From: an uncultured Clostridia bacterium
GTDB lineage: Bacteria > Bacillota > Clostridia > Christensenellales > UBA3700
NCBI GenBank assembly: GCA_944380395.1
Contig: CALWHM010000018.1
Span: 1 to 35,060, forward strand
Length of the DNA stretch: 35,060 nt
Reading direction: 5' to 3'
Below the pieces are notes generated by a model. It searched no databases and was not told the origin of the DNA. It saw only the letters and a program-made list of their open reading frames with translations. The translations under genes and the position numbers were made by a program. This document shows positions 1-6,494 of the stretch, piece by piece. Position 1 is the stretch's first letter. Each line of letters starts with the position of its first letter.

Positions 1-77
1 GAGGCCGAAGGGGCTCCCCTGCTAAGGGAGTAGTACGGGAAACCGTAGCGAGGGTTCAAATCCCTCTTTCTCCGCCA
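1..77 (+). tRNA. tRNA-Ser(GCU), 5' part cut off by the window edge
   Basis: The anticodon arm is a 5-bp stem (CTCCC 14-18 with GGGAG 26-30) around a 7-nt loop with GCT at 21-23. A long variable arm typical of class II tRNAs follows. The T arm is GAGGG (50-54), loop TTCAAAT, CCCTC (62-66). The acceptor 3' strand is 67-73, the discriminator is G74 and CCA is encoded at 75-77. The 5' acceptor strand and most of the D arm lie outside the window. Confidence 0.95.
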
Positions 78-79
78 TA

Positions 80-116
80 CAGAGTCGCGTTTGAACCCGC
101 GGCTCTGTTATTTTTG
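80..116 (+). terminator. Rho-independent terminator of tRNA-Ser
   Basis: A 10-bp stem (80-89 with 98-107, one G-T wobble) with an 8-nt loop is followed by TTATTTTT at 108-115. It starts 3 nt after the tRNA CCA. Confidence 0.85.
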
Positions 117-117
117 T

Positions 118-225
118 ATCAAAGGTGTTAGCGGCATCATATTCGATACCGTAGTTTATGTCCCGAAGTGGTCTGACTTTTACTTGACTCAGAAACGCGA
201 TCAACATGGCTTTTACACAAAATAA
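118..225 (+). pseudogene. Possible 3' remnant of an unknown gene
   Basis: The + frame ending with TAA at 223-225 reads as a natural-looking protein C-terminus, including FDTVVYVPKW, FYLTQK and ending HGFYTK. It stops right at the base of a hairpin terminator. There is no start codon or ribosome binding site, because upstream lie the tRNA and its terminator. It may be the tail of a gene whose body was lost by deletion or integration next to the tRNA. The family is not recognised and the reading could be chance. Confidence 0.25.
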
Positions 226-251
226 GACGGCAAAATAGCCGTCTTGTTTTT
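224..251 (+). terminator. Rho-independent terminator
   Basis: An 8-bp perfect stem (AAGACGGC 224-231 with GCCGTCTT 238-245) with a 6-nt loop is followed by GTTTTT. It is a second terminator behind tRNA-Ser and would suit the possible gene remnant that ends at 225. Confidence 0.8.
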
Positions 252-320
252 ATAGATACATTTTATAGTTTGAACTATACCAACGCTCTTAATGCCTATA
301 ATTGATCGATATTTGTTAAA

Positions 321-416
321 TCAAACCATTATTGGAGCAGATAACTCTGTCTTTATCGGAGAATTGACGTATATTTTACTACCGGATATTACATCTCCTT
401 TTATATCAAATCCCAT
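321..416 (-). CDS. 31-codon small ORF with a strong ribosome binding site
   Basis: The minus-strand ATG (414-416) overlaps the end of the upstream membrane-protein gene and is preceded by GGAGGGG about 4 nt away, one of the best ribosome binding sites in the window. The frame starts MGFDIKGDVISG, ends SAPIMV and stops at TGA 321-323. The protein has no membrane segment and no recognised family. It could be a true small protein coupled to its neighbour, or the surviving start of a longer gene disrupted downstream. No terminator hairpin is seen directly after it. Confidence 0.4.
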   Translation of the reverse strand: MGFDIKGDVISGSKIYVNSPIKTELSAPIMV

Positions 417-783
417 TTTCCCCTCCTTCTTTTCTGTTTTTGTTTAAATATTTTTTTAAACAAAAATTAGGTAACCAAGCACATAATGCTAACCCTAAAA
501 ATAAACTGCATATAATAACGGGCATAAAAATTTTTATATCCAATTCCAACAAATTTATAATAATTGTCTCAATCGCAATAATTAATCCAACAATAAGTAA
601 TAATAATGCAAAAACTCTGTTCGCATATTTCCAGTTAAATTCATTTTTTACAGACAATTTACTAACGTACCCTATTGAATAATTTATTTTGATTTTCGCA
701 AAGAGTAGGACAACTCCTCCGATAAACAAAATCCCTGCAACGAAAATTCCGAAAGCCCATCGAATAATTATTTGAATATCCAT
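406..783 (-). CDS. Small integral membrane protein, SdpI-like
   Basis: This 125-residue protein has three clear hydrophobic segments (about residues 8-29, 55-76 and 84-106). The hydrophilic stretch NEFNWKYANR precedes the second segment, and a basic C-terminal tail ends the protein. A short conserved-looking N-x-x-W-x-x-A-N-R pattern before a membrane helix resembles the SdpI/DUF3784-type small membrane proteins of Firmicutes, some of which give immunity to a toxin. That match is by eye and the function is not established. The ATG is preceded by CGGAG about 6 nt away. The last codons overlap the 31-codon ORF, whose ribosome binding site lies inside this gene. The strong A/T preference in third positions, unlike the core genes to the right, suggests acquisition. 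Confidence 0.6.
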   Translation of the reverse strand: MDIQIIIRWAFGIFVAGILFIGGVVLLFAKIKINYSIGYVSKLSVKNEFNWKYANRVFALLLLIVGLIIAIETIIINLLELDIKIFMPVIICSLFLGLALCAWLPNFCLKKYLNKNRKEGGENGI

Positions 784-887
784 ATTTTTCTCCGATATCG
801 TAGTTTTGCAATATAGCTATCAAAGGCAATGTATATTATCAAAATTCACTATTGTGATAATAACATAAAATTATAGATTTTTACACA

Positions 888-1088
888 TTGACTTTTCATT
901 ATTTTATCACACATATTTTTAACTGTCAATATCAGGTTAATGAATTATCTGATATACAGGAAGAAGTCGATGAAGCAGCCAATGCTTTTATCGAGGCAAA
1001 GAGTCCTCTTTTGAAACAGCGTATTGAGAAACGAATGCAAGAATGTGAAATACTACGGTTATGCGGGTGTTTCTGTAAATTTGATTAA
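888..1088 (+). pseudogene. Probable truncated gene, 3' part only
   Basis: The frame can start only at TTG 888 without a ribosome binding site. The natural-looking protein begins around residue 17 and is a charged, probably helical segment (VNELSDIQEEVDE, then KQRIEKRMQE). Only about 50 residues are plausible before TAA at 1086-1088. The 3' end meets the opposite-strand gene tail to tail with a 4-bp overlap. I read it as a fragment of a larger gene, and the family is not recognisable. Confidence 0.35.
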
Positions 1089-1687
1089 GCCTTTTTAATG
1101 TAACACATTATGCCGATAAAATCATCACATATGGTGCGGATAGGAAGTTCTCCGTCATTTGATATAGCATTATATGTTTTGCAACTGCTACGATCCGGCA
1201 ATCCGTAACCGTCTTTTTGATAAAATTTAAATATGGTTTCCGATTCTTCGATATAAGTTGTTTTCAATAAATAATTATATATCTGTCTGATAGTCAAATT
1301 ACCGTTTAAAACAACTGTATTTTTAAAATCCGTAAATCGAAATTCTACAGCCACGGGGTCACTGATATTTTCCACAACGTCCATTTCGATCATATGCTTG
1401 CCCCATCCGCCTTCCGCATAAAAGAACCGATTTGGCAAATAATACGCTAAACAAAGACCGTTACTGCCGTGTCCCATATTATTCTGAGAAGAAAATGCTT
1501 TATAACACGGCATAGCAGTATCTGTTATAACATGATAGCTTGAAGCGTCATAGAAAGTTACGATATTCATACCCGCAGGCTCATAATAATCGCCTTGATC
1601 AAAAACAAATTTTATCAGTTCTTTCACCGACTTCTCGTCATCAAAAACAATCGGCTCCATACCGAAAACTTTATAAATTTTATCCAC
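1085..1687 (-). CDS. Unrecognised protein, 200 residues
   Basis: The protein is soluble-looking, has no signal peptide or membrane segment, and is rich in aromatic residues, with GHGSNGLCLAYYLP and YAEGGWGKHM in the middle and ICDDFIGIMCYI at the end. I do not recognise the family. The start is GTG (1685-1687) with GGGAG about 8 nt upstream. An ATG 5 nt further upstream is out of frame and soon closed, so GTG is the real start. A TTGACT-18-TATAAT promoter lies at 1750-1779, giving a leader of about 55 nt. It is AT-rich like its neighbours in the accessory stretch. Cargo genes next to tRNAs are often defence, toxin-immunity or uptake genes, but nothing in the sequence decides between these. 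Confidence 0.7.
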   Translation of the reverse strand: MDKIYKVFGMEPIVFDDEKSVKELIKFVFDQGDYYEPAGMNIVTFYDASSYHVITDTAMPCYKAFSSQNNMGHGSNGLCLAYYLPNRFFYAEGGWGKHMIEMDVVENISDPVAVEFRFTDFKNTVVLNGNLTIRQIYNYLLKTTYIEESETIFKFYQKDGYGLPDRSSCKTYNAISNDGELPIRTICDDFIGIMCYIKKA

Positions 1688-1749
1688 GGCATTTTCTCCC
1701 TTATGGTTTTTTAATTTAATGCAAATAATTTACATTGTTATTATAAATA

Positions 1750-1779
1750 ATTATATTAAACTTTTTATTTTGAAGTCAA
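1750..1779 (-). promoter_or_regulatory. Promoter of the unknown 200-residue gene
   Basis: On the minus strand there is TTGACT (1774-1779), an 18-bp spacer and TATAAT (1750-1755). The predicted transcript starts near 1743, about 57 nt before the GTG start. Confidence 0.6.
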
Positions 1780-1835
1780 TAAAATTATTCGACAAAATTG
1801 CAGCATACAAACAATGTTGTCTTTTTCTATATAAG

Positions 1836-1889
1836 GCTTATAAAAAAGTCCGTTCCGCGGCAAATGACGCAAAACGGACTTTTTCCTAT
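1836..1889 (-). terminator. Bidirectional terminator after the DUF6273 gene
   Basis: AAAAAGTCCGTT (1843-1854) pairs with AACGGACTTTTT (1873-1884) around an 18-nt loop, with T-runs on both strands. It closes the minus-strand unit ending at 1900 and separates it from the AT-rich accessory stretch. Confidence 0.8.
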
Positions 1890-1899
1890 CGTGTGAAAG

Positions 1900-2757
1900 T
1901 TACGCTATGCTTATCCTTACGGAGGGAGCTACGCCTACCGCGGAAAGCGTTGCGGAGTCATATACGCCCACATAGCCGTCGCTGCGCACGTCCATAACCT
2001 TTAATTCGAAAGCCGTGCTGCCGTAATATGCGGATCTGAGCCACCAGCTGCCGTTGCCGACATAGTCACTGTTGCCGATTATTTTGAGCGCTCCGCAAGC
2101 CGCGGCGTAATCGGTGACGCTCTTCATTCTGTTGATGTCCCTGCCCTGCACGACGCCGTCGCCCTGCGCAAGTTCGCCGATAAAGCCGTAAGAGGAATTC
2201 TGAACTTCGTCATAGCTGAGCAGCCACACTTTGTCCGAAGTGTTTTCGCAGACATAGGTATTGCTGCCCGTGGCGCTTACGGGTACGGAAGTGACTCCGT
2301 TGTTAAGCTGAGTTTCCGCTATCATATCCGCCTGCGCTTGAGAGAACGCATTCTCCAAAAATTCGCCGTTGAGCCATTGCCTTATATCGCTTTCGTTCCA
2401 AAGCGAGGACTCGGAGTCAAAGTTCATTCCGTAAATTATTTCGTTGCACAATAAAGTGAGCGTGCCGTCCTCATCGCCTATAACGCGCCAAAGCAGAGGC
2501 TCCACTTTGAAGTAATAGGTTTCGCCCTCTTTAATGCCTGTGCCGTCCTTGAAATCGTAATTGCCGTGAGGCTTAGCCTGAACCGCCGCGTAGAGCGCGC
2601 CGTCCGAACCGGTGTAATAGCCGTTGGCGTCCGCAGAACCGCTTATCGTCACGCTCTCCGCCTTTAAGGTTTGAGGATAGCTGCCGAAGAGGATACTGTC
2701 TGCGGCGCGGACGAACTTTTCGTTCTTGTATTCGGCTCTGCCCACTTCTCCGCCCCA
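1900..2757 (-). pseudogene. DUF6273-domain C-terminal half, cut off from its anchor by a TAG
   Basis: This frame directly continues the upstream gene after a single TAG at 2758-2760, with no frameshift. Family features are GSYPQ near the start, LLWRVI, YGMNF, SDIRQWLNGEFL, VWLLSYDEV and WWLRS, the pattern of DUF6273 domains found on clostridial surface proteins. Read alone, it could start at GTG 2743-2745 with GGAG only 2 nt upstream, giving 281 residues without a signal or membrane anchor, an odd fate for such a domain. The rest of the frame is intact. It may be a recent nonsense mutation, a product of stop readthrough or reinitiation, or a sequencing error. Confidence 0.75.
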
Positions 2758-3630
2758 CTAGGCGTAGAGCACGGTTATATCGTCATCTGCGGTTATTTGG
2801 GTCACTTTGTTTTCAAACTTGCTGTCACTGTACCAGCCCTGAAATTCCTTTTCTATAACGGTGCAATTCACCGTGCCGTCCGCATTGAGCGAAATGTTCG
2901 TGAACTCGTGCGCGTTTTCGGCAGGGTCGAGCAGCGTGAACTTGCCGTGCTTTTCCATCCATTCATCGGAGTATCCGGCGATGTTGCCTGCGGCGTTAAT
3001 GCCGCCGTTCATAATGTATTGCAAGGTGTGGGGATAGGTAAAGCGCACTCCCGCGGTGCATTTTGTGCCGAAAGCGTCCGTCCATTCAAAATCCATAGTG
3101 CCGGCGGAAGCTGAAGTAACGCCGCTTTTCACAAGGTCTTTGCTGAAACTGCCGTCCTCGTATTCCACCATATACACTATGTCATAGACGTTGGCTTCCT
3201 CACCTTCGGAAGATACGAAGAACTTGAAGTCTTCCTGATCGCTGCCCGTCAATAAAGCGATGGCTTGCATTACTTTGCCCTGAGTGTTTTCACCGTTTGA
3301 GTTGAAGACCACTCTTGTCACCTTATCGTTTTGGAAAGTTATCTGCGCGTAATTGTACGCCCCGCCCTTTTCCGCGTCGTCGGCGTTGAAGTATTCCCAT
3401 ACGTCGCCGTCGCCGCCATCGGCGGGATCGCCCAATTTATCCGTTACGGCGGCTTTGGAGTCGCCGATATTTATCTCATACACGGCAGATCTGCTCAAAC
3501 CGCCCATCATAAGCACGACCACGACAACCACGATTATCGCCACGACGACGACCGCCGCGGTGACGCCGATGATTATCTTTTTGCGTTTTTTATTGTTTGC
3601 GGGAGCCTTTTCTTGCTTTGCTGTATCCAT
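2758..3630 (-). CDS. Membrane-anchored protein with BamE/BLIP-like domain and interrupted Listeria-Bacteroides repeat
   Basis: This 290-residue product has a short Lys-rich cytoplasmic N-terminus (1-18), one membrane helix (about 19-43, a long Val/Ile run), and an extracytoplasmic part. Residues about 48-112 (INIGDSKAAVTDKLGDP, WEYF, then ITFQNDKVTRVVF) resemble the small BamE/SmpA/BLIP-like fold. Residues about 235-290 look like a Listeria-Bacteroides (InlB B-type) repeat with FQGWYSDSKF, which in the family ends in YAKW. Here it reads YA, then TAG, then W. The frame continues after the stop into the DUF6273 half, so the ancestral protein was probably about 575 residues. The ATG has GGAGGG 7 nt upstream and its own promoter. 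A surface role is inferred and the function is unknown. Confidence 0.8.
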   Translation of the reverse strand: MDTAKQEKAPANNKKRKKIIIGVTAAVVVVAIIVVVVVVLMMGGLSRSAVYEINIGDSKAAVTDKLGDPADGGDGDVWEYFNADDAEKGGAYNYAQITFQNDKVTRVVFNSNGENTQGKVMQAIALLTGSDQEDFKFFVSSEGEEANVYDIVYMVEYEDGSFSKDLVKSGVTSASAGTMDFEWTDAFGTKCTAGVRFTYPHTLQYIMNGGINAAGNIAGYSDEWMEKHGKFTLLDPAENAHEFTNISLNADGTVNCTVIEKEFQGWYSDSKFENKVTQITADDDITVLYA

Positions 3631-3653
3631 AAATTTCCCTCCTAGATGCGTTA

Positions 3654-3683
3654 ATTATAAAACAAAACGCATATTAAAGTCAA
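3654..3683 (-). promoter_or_regulatory. Promoter of the BamE-like/DUF6273 gene
   Basis: On the minus strand there is TTGACT (3678-3683), an 18-bp spacer and TATAAT (3654-3659). The leader is about 17 nt and contains GGAGGG. It lies in the gap after ispE, in which I see no terminator, so some readthrough from ispE is possible. Confidence 0.65.
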
Positions 3684-3689
3684 TATATA

Positions 3690-4520
3690 TTATATAATAT
3701 GTAAAACGCTTTTATATTTATAGCCTTGCAGGGCGCGCGCGCATTCTTCCGCCCCTTCAAAAGTATCGAAAACGGCAAAACAGGCGCTTCCGCTGCCCGT
3801 CATACAGGCGGCGGAGGAGAAATTTTTCAAATCGAACATGGTTGCCACTATGCTCGGGCAATGGTAGGTAGCGGAAAGAAACAGGGCGTTATACAATCCG
3901 TCTTCATATCTGCCGGTTTTTAATGAAGAAACGGTTTTATCAAACGAATTTTTAGGCTGCATACCCAAAGTATCGAAGTGGGAAAATACTTTGGCGGTGG
4001 TGGCTCCTATGCATTTTTGCGCGACCACGAAAAACTTGGTGCGCAAATTTTCCAAGCCCTCTACGGGGGTGAGTTCTTCGCCCCTGCCGCGGGCGCGCAT
4101 AATGCCGCCGTACATCATATATACCACGTCGCTGCCCACTTTCAAAGCCATCTCCTCAGCCGTTTCGGGCGATATGCCGAAGAGCTTTTTCGCCGCGTTG
4201 AGCACGCCCGCGCTGTCCGCGGAAGAGCCGCCCATTCCCGCGCCCACGGGTATTTTTTTGGCTATGGTTATGTCAAGTCCGCTGCCCGTATATTCACTCA
4301 CGAGTTTTGCCGTGCGGAAAGCCGTGTTTTCCTCACCCGCGGGCACGCCGTCCATTTTCACGCTCAAAACGCCCTTGTCCGCCTTTCTGACCGTGATGAC
4401 GTCGCCGCAATTCACCGTGACCATAAGCATATCCAAATCGTGATAGCCGTCAGGGCGCTTTCCCAAAACGTCCAGATATAAATTGAGTTTCGCGTTTGCA
4501 AGTACCGTCACTTTATCCAT
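3690..4520 (-). CDS. ispE: 4-diphosphocytidyl-2-C-methyl-D-erythritol kinase (IspE)
   Basis: IspE phosphorylates the 2-OH of 4-diphosphocytidyl-2-C-methylerythritol with ATP, in the cytoplasmic MEP route to isoprenoid precursors. The 276 residues fit the family. Family marks are ANAKLNLYLDV at the N-terminus with the active-site Lys11, a GHMP-kinase ATP loop PVGAGMGGSSADS at 91-103, the catalytic Asp131 in GSDVVYMMYGG, and the C-terminal GHMP motif MTGSGSACFA. The ATG at 4520 gives the usual N-terminus, only ten residues before Lys11, so a much later start is impossible. There is no ribosome binding site. Instead the -10 box ends 6 nt before the ATG, so the mRNA should be leaderless. The terminator just upstream isolates it from the DUF3794 gene, so it depends on this promoter. 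Confidence 0.95.
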   Translation of the reverse strand: MDKVTVLANAKLNLYLDVLGKRPDGYHDLDMLMVTVNCGDVITVRKADKGVLSVKMDGVPAGEENTAFRTAKLVSEYTGSGLDITIAKKIPVGAGMGGSSADSAGVLNAAKKLFGISPETAEEMALKVGSDVVYMMYGGIMRARGRGEELTPVEGLENLRTKFFVVAQKCIGATTAKVFSHFDTLGMQPKNSFDKTVSSLKTGRYEDGLYNALFLSATYHCPSIVATMFDLKNFSSAACMTGSGSACFAVFDTFEGAEECARALQGYKYKSVLHII

Positions 4521-4526
4521 ATATCT

Positions 4527-4555
4527 ATTGTAACGCGCAAACGCTTATAAGTCAA
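4527..4555 (-). promoter_or_regulatory. Promoter of ispE, leaderless geometry
   Basis: On the minus strand there is TTGACT (4550-4555), a 17-bp spacer and TACAAT (4527-4532). Six nucleotides then separate the -10 from the ATG (4518-4520), placing the expected start of transcription on the A of the start codon. Confidence 0.75.
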
Positions 4556-4582
4556 GGGACGCGGTAAAGTGCGCCCGCACGT

Positions 4583-4611
4583 AAAAACAAAAAGGGCGGC
4601 AAACGCCGCCC
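4583..4611 (-). terminator. Terminator of the DUF3794-LysM gene
   Basis: The perfect 7-bp stem GGGCGGC/GCCGCCC (4594-4600 with 4605-4611) has an AAAC loop as written on the + strand. Read on the minus strand it is followed by CTTTTTGTTTTTAC. It lies 20 nt after the stop codon and ahead of the ispE promoter. Confidence 0.85.
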
Positions 4612-4630
4612 CGCCGCTTTTTTATGAGCC

Positions 4631-6127
4631 TCAGCCCATACACCTGAACACGACTATCTTGTCCCCTTCCTTAACGCCTTTTTCCGCATAAGGATTTTGA
4701 GAAATTATGTCGCGTTCGGACACGTTGAGCGCTTTTGCCGCGTCCCAAAGCGTTTCCCCTTTTGCCACGGTGAACACGCTTATGCCGCCCATATCCAGCT
4801 CGCGCTCCTGTCCGACTTCTATATGCCCCACGCCGTAAACGGCGCAGTTGATTTTGCATTCCAATTGCAAAGATATGCTTGCGCACACCTCTGTTTCTCC
4901 CTCTCTGCGCACGCGGGACACCACGTCCGTAACTGCGACGCCCGTGCATTCTATCTGATTTTCCGCGTCGTCTTTAAGGTCGCAGGAGAAGGAGAAGGGG
5001 ATCTCAACGGCGCAGGAATCCACCGCTCCGCCGTCCGTTTCGTATATCTGACACACATTGAGCACGCCCTCGCAGACGAGTTTGGCGCCCTCGCGGTACA
5101 TATTGCTCACGCTTGCAAAAGAAGGAACGCCGGCAAGAACGCGCCTTATCCCCTCCGCTTGGATATCCGCGCTTCCGCATACGCGCTTGGATATAAATTT
5201 CATACCTACGGGCGCCGAGTAACTTTTTTCCGTGAAGGAAACTTCCAGCTCCGCGGCGGGAGAAAACACGTCCGCGACAACTTCTATCTCCTCTTCTTCA
5301 TACAGCCTGACGTCTACGCCCACGGTGACGTCCGTTTGCACCACGTTCTCCTCTTCACTGCCCGTAATGAGTATGGATACCCCTTTCACACACGCCCTAG
5401 CAGTGGCAATTAAGTCGGCTCTGCTGCCGCCTATCATCAGCTCTTCCGCAAATGGATGGGAAAACTGCTTGCTGCATATGCCGCCGTCGTCATAGACGAG
5501 TTGTATCCAAACTTCGCCTTCTGCGTACACGCTGCCCTCTTCCGCACGCACGGACGTTAGGAATACTTCCGCGCCGTAGCTGAGTATTTTCCCGATGGCT
5601 CCGCCCGCTTCGTACTCCTCAGTGACGGTAAAGGCGTCACTGCCGCCGCCTTTAAGGCATACCGCCTTTATATCCTGCGTGCGGGTGACCGCGCCCTGAA
5701 CATCGTCCACGAGCGGAGCGGTATACTCGCACTCCCCTTCAAAGTCGATATCAAGCACGGTCTGAACCTTTAAGGAAGAGCCGACTACTTCGCTTTGAAT
5801 ATCGGAAATACCCGCGCAGGCATATACGTTCATTCCCGCCACGGCGCCTTCCGCCGCCACCGTTCCCGTGACCTCCGTGACGTAATCGGCATTTGCAACG
5901 GCGCCCGCGCCGTCCGCATATATAACGCGCGTGGTCACTTCGCACACGACTTTCACGGCTCTCTCCTGCGCCTCCGCGCTCTTTACGTTCACGCCGCCGC
6001 TTACGCAATATATCTTGCTCACGCCGCCCGCGCTCATATCTATGCCGCATTCCGCGACCAGCTGACCTTTGCCAATCTTGTCCGTATATTTAACGGTCAC
6101 ATCGTTTTCACTTATCTGAATTGCCAT
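4631..6127 (-). CDS. DUF3794 and LysM domain protein, spore-envelope type
   Basis: The 498-residue protein has several DUF3794-like beta segments through residues 1-440 and a C-terminal LysM domain (about 452-498: FTVAKGETLWDAAKALNVSERDI, then NPYAEKGVKEGDKIVVF) that would bind peptidoglycan or a related glycan. This architecture is common in spore-forming Clostridia, where such proteins are predicted coat or cortex-associated components. The assignment to spores is by family, not shown here. It lacks a signal peptide, fitting assembly from the mother-cell cytoplasm. The ATG is preceded by GGAGGT 5 nt away. It is transcribed away from veg and followed by its own terminator. A TATAAT (6154-6159) is a possible -10 box but no good -35 box accompanies it. 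Confidence 0.85.
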   Translation of the reverse strand: MAIQISENDVTVKYTDKIGKGQLVAECGIDMSAGGVSKIYCVSGGVNVKSAEAQERAVKVVCEVTTRVIYADGAGAVANADYVTEVTGTVAAEGAVAGMNVYACAGISDIQSEVVGSSLKVQTVLDIDFEGECEYTAPLVDDVQGAVTRTQDIKAVCLKGGGSDAFTVTEEYEAGGAIGKILSYGAEVFLTSVRAEEGSVYAEGEVWIQLVYDDGGICSKQFSHPFAEELMIGGSRADLIATARACVKGVSILITGSEEENVVQTDVTVGVDVRLYEEEEIEVVADVFSPAAELEVSFTEKSYSAPVGMKFISKRVCGSADIQAEGIRRVLAGVPSFASVSNMYREGAKLVCEGVLNVCQIYETDGGAVDSCAVEIPFSFSCDLKDDAENQIECTGVAVTDVVSRVRREGETEVCASISLQLECKINCAVYGVGHIEVGQERELDMGGISVFTVAKGETLWDAAKALNVSERDIISQNPYAEKGVKEGDKIVVFRCMG

Positions 6128-6218
6128 ATATACCTCCGCTTGAAGTTCATTAAATTATATTGCCGAGGCAGTCCGTTTATGACGGAATAAAAATTTCCCG
6201 CGGGGGAATACTCGGAAT

Positions 6219-6449
6219 ATGAGAAAAGCAAAACTGCAGCTTGACGCGGTAAAAGCCGCGCTGGAAAAGATGCTGGGGGAACGCGTGGTGATGGACATCA
6301 ACCGCGGCAGAAATAAGTTTGAACGCTTTGAAGGCGTGCTCACGCACCTGTATCCGGGAATTTTCACCGTGGTTTCGGACGGAAAGGTTTCCTCTTATTC
6401 ATATAACGATATTCTTTCGCGCAATATAAGATTTTGCTCAAAGAAGTGA
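6219..6449 (+). CDS. veg: Veg family protein
   Basis: The 76 residues match the Veg family in length and pattern: KAALEKMLGERVVM, then a basic NRGRNKFERFEGVLTHLYP, FTVVSDGK and SYSYNDILSRNI. In Bacillus subtilis Veg stimulates biofilm matrix genes through an effect on SinR and is highly transcribed. Its molecular action is unclear, and whether that role holds here is unknown. The gene is divergent from the DUF3794 protein in a 91-bp gap. The only Shine-Dalgarno-like run (GGGGGA 6202-6207) lies 11 nt before ATG and can pair in a small hairpin (6195-6208). The nearer GGA at 6214-6216 is too close to act well. Translation may therefore be modest or regulated. Confidence 0.85.
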   Translation: MRKAKLQLDAVKAALEKMLGERVVMDINRGRNKFERFEGVLTHLYPGIFTVVSDGKVSSYSYNDILSRNIRFCSKK

Positions 6450-6459
6450 CGCTCCCCTA

Positions 6460-6488
6460 TTGTGTTTTCCGCCTATACTTGCTATAAT
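6460..6488 (+). promoter_or_regulatory. Promoter of the SDR gene, leaderless geometry
   Basis: There is TTGTGT (6460-6465), a 17-bp spacer and TATAAT (6483-6488). The ATG at 6495 begins after 6 further nucleotides, exactly where transcription should start. It begins about 10 bp after the veg stop codon. Confidence 0.75.
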
Positions 6489-6494
6489 ATAGGC

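Noticed and set aside
22-207. Open frame of 61 codons on the minus strand at tRNA-Ser
   Set aside because: Its C-terminal part is the reverse strand of the tRNA, a well-known false protein. The rest has no ribosome binding site.
2758-2760. General reassignment of TAG to an amino acid
   Set aside because: The SDR gene ends with TAG (7209-7211) right before its terminator, so TAG works as a stop here. A local event at the YA*W site is more likely.
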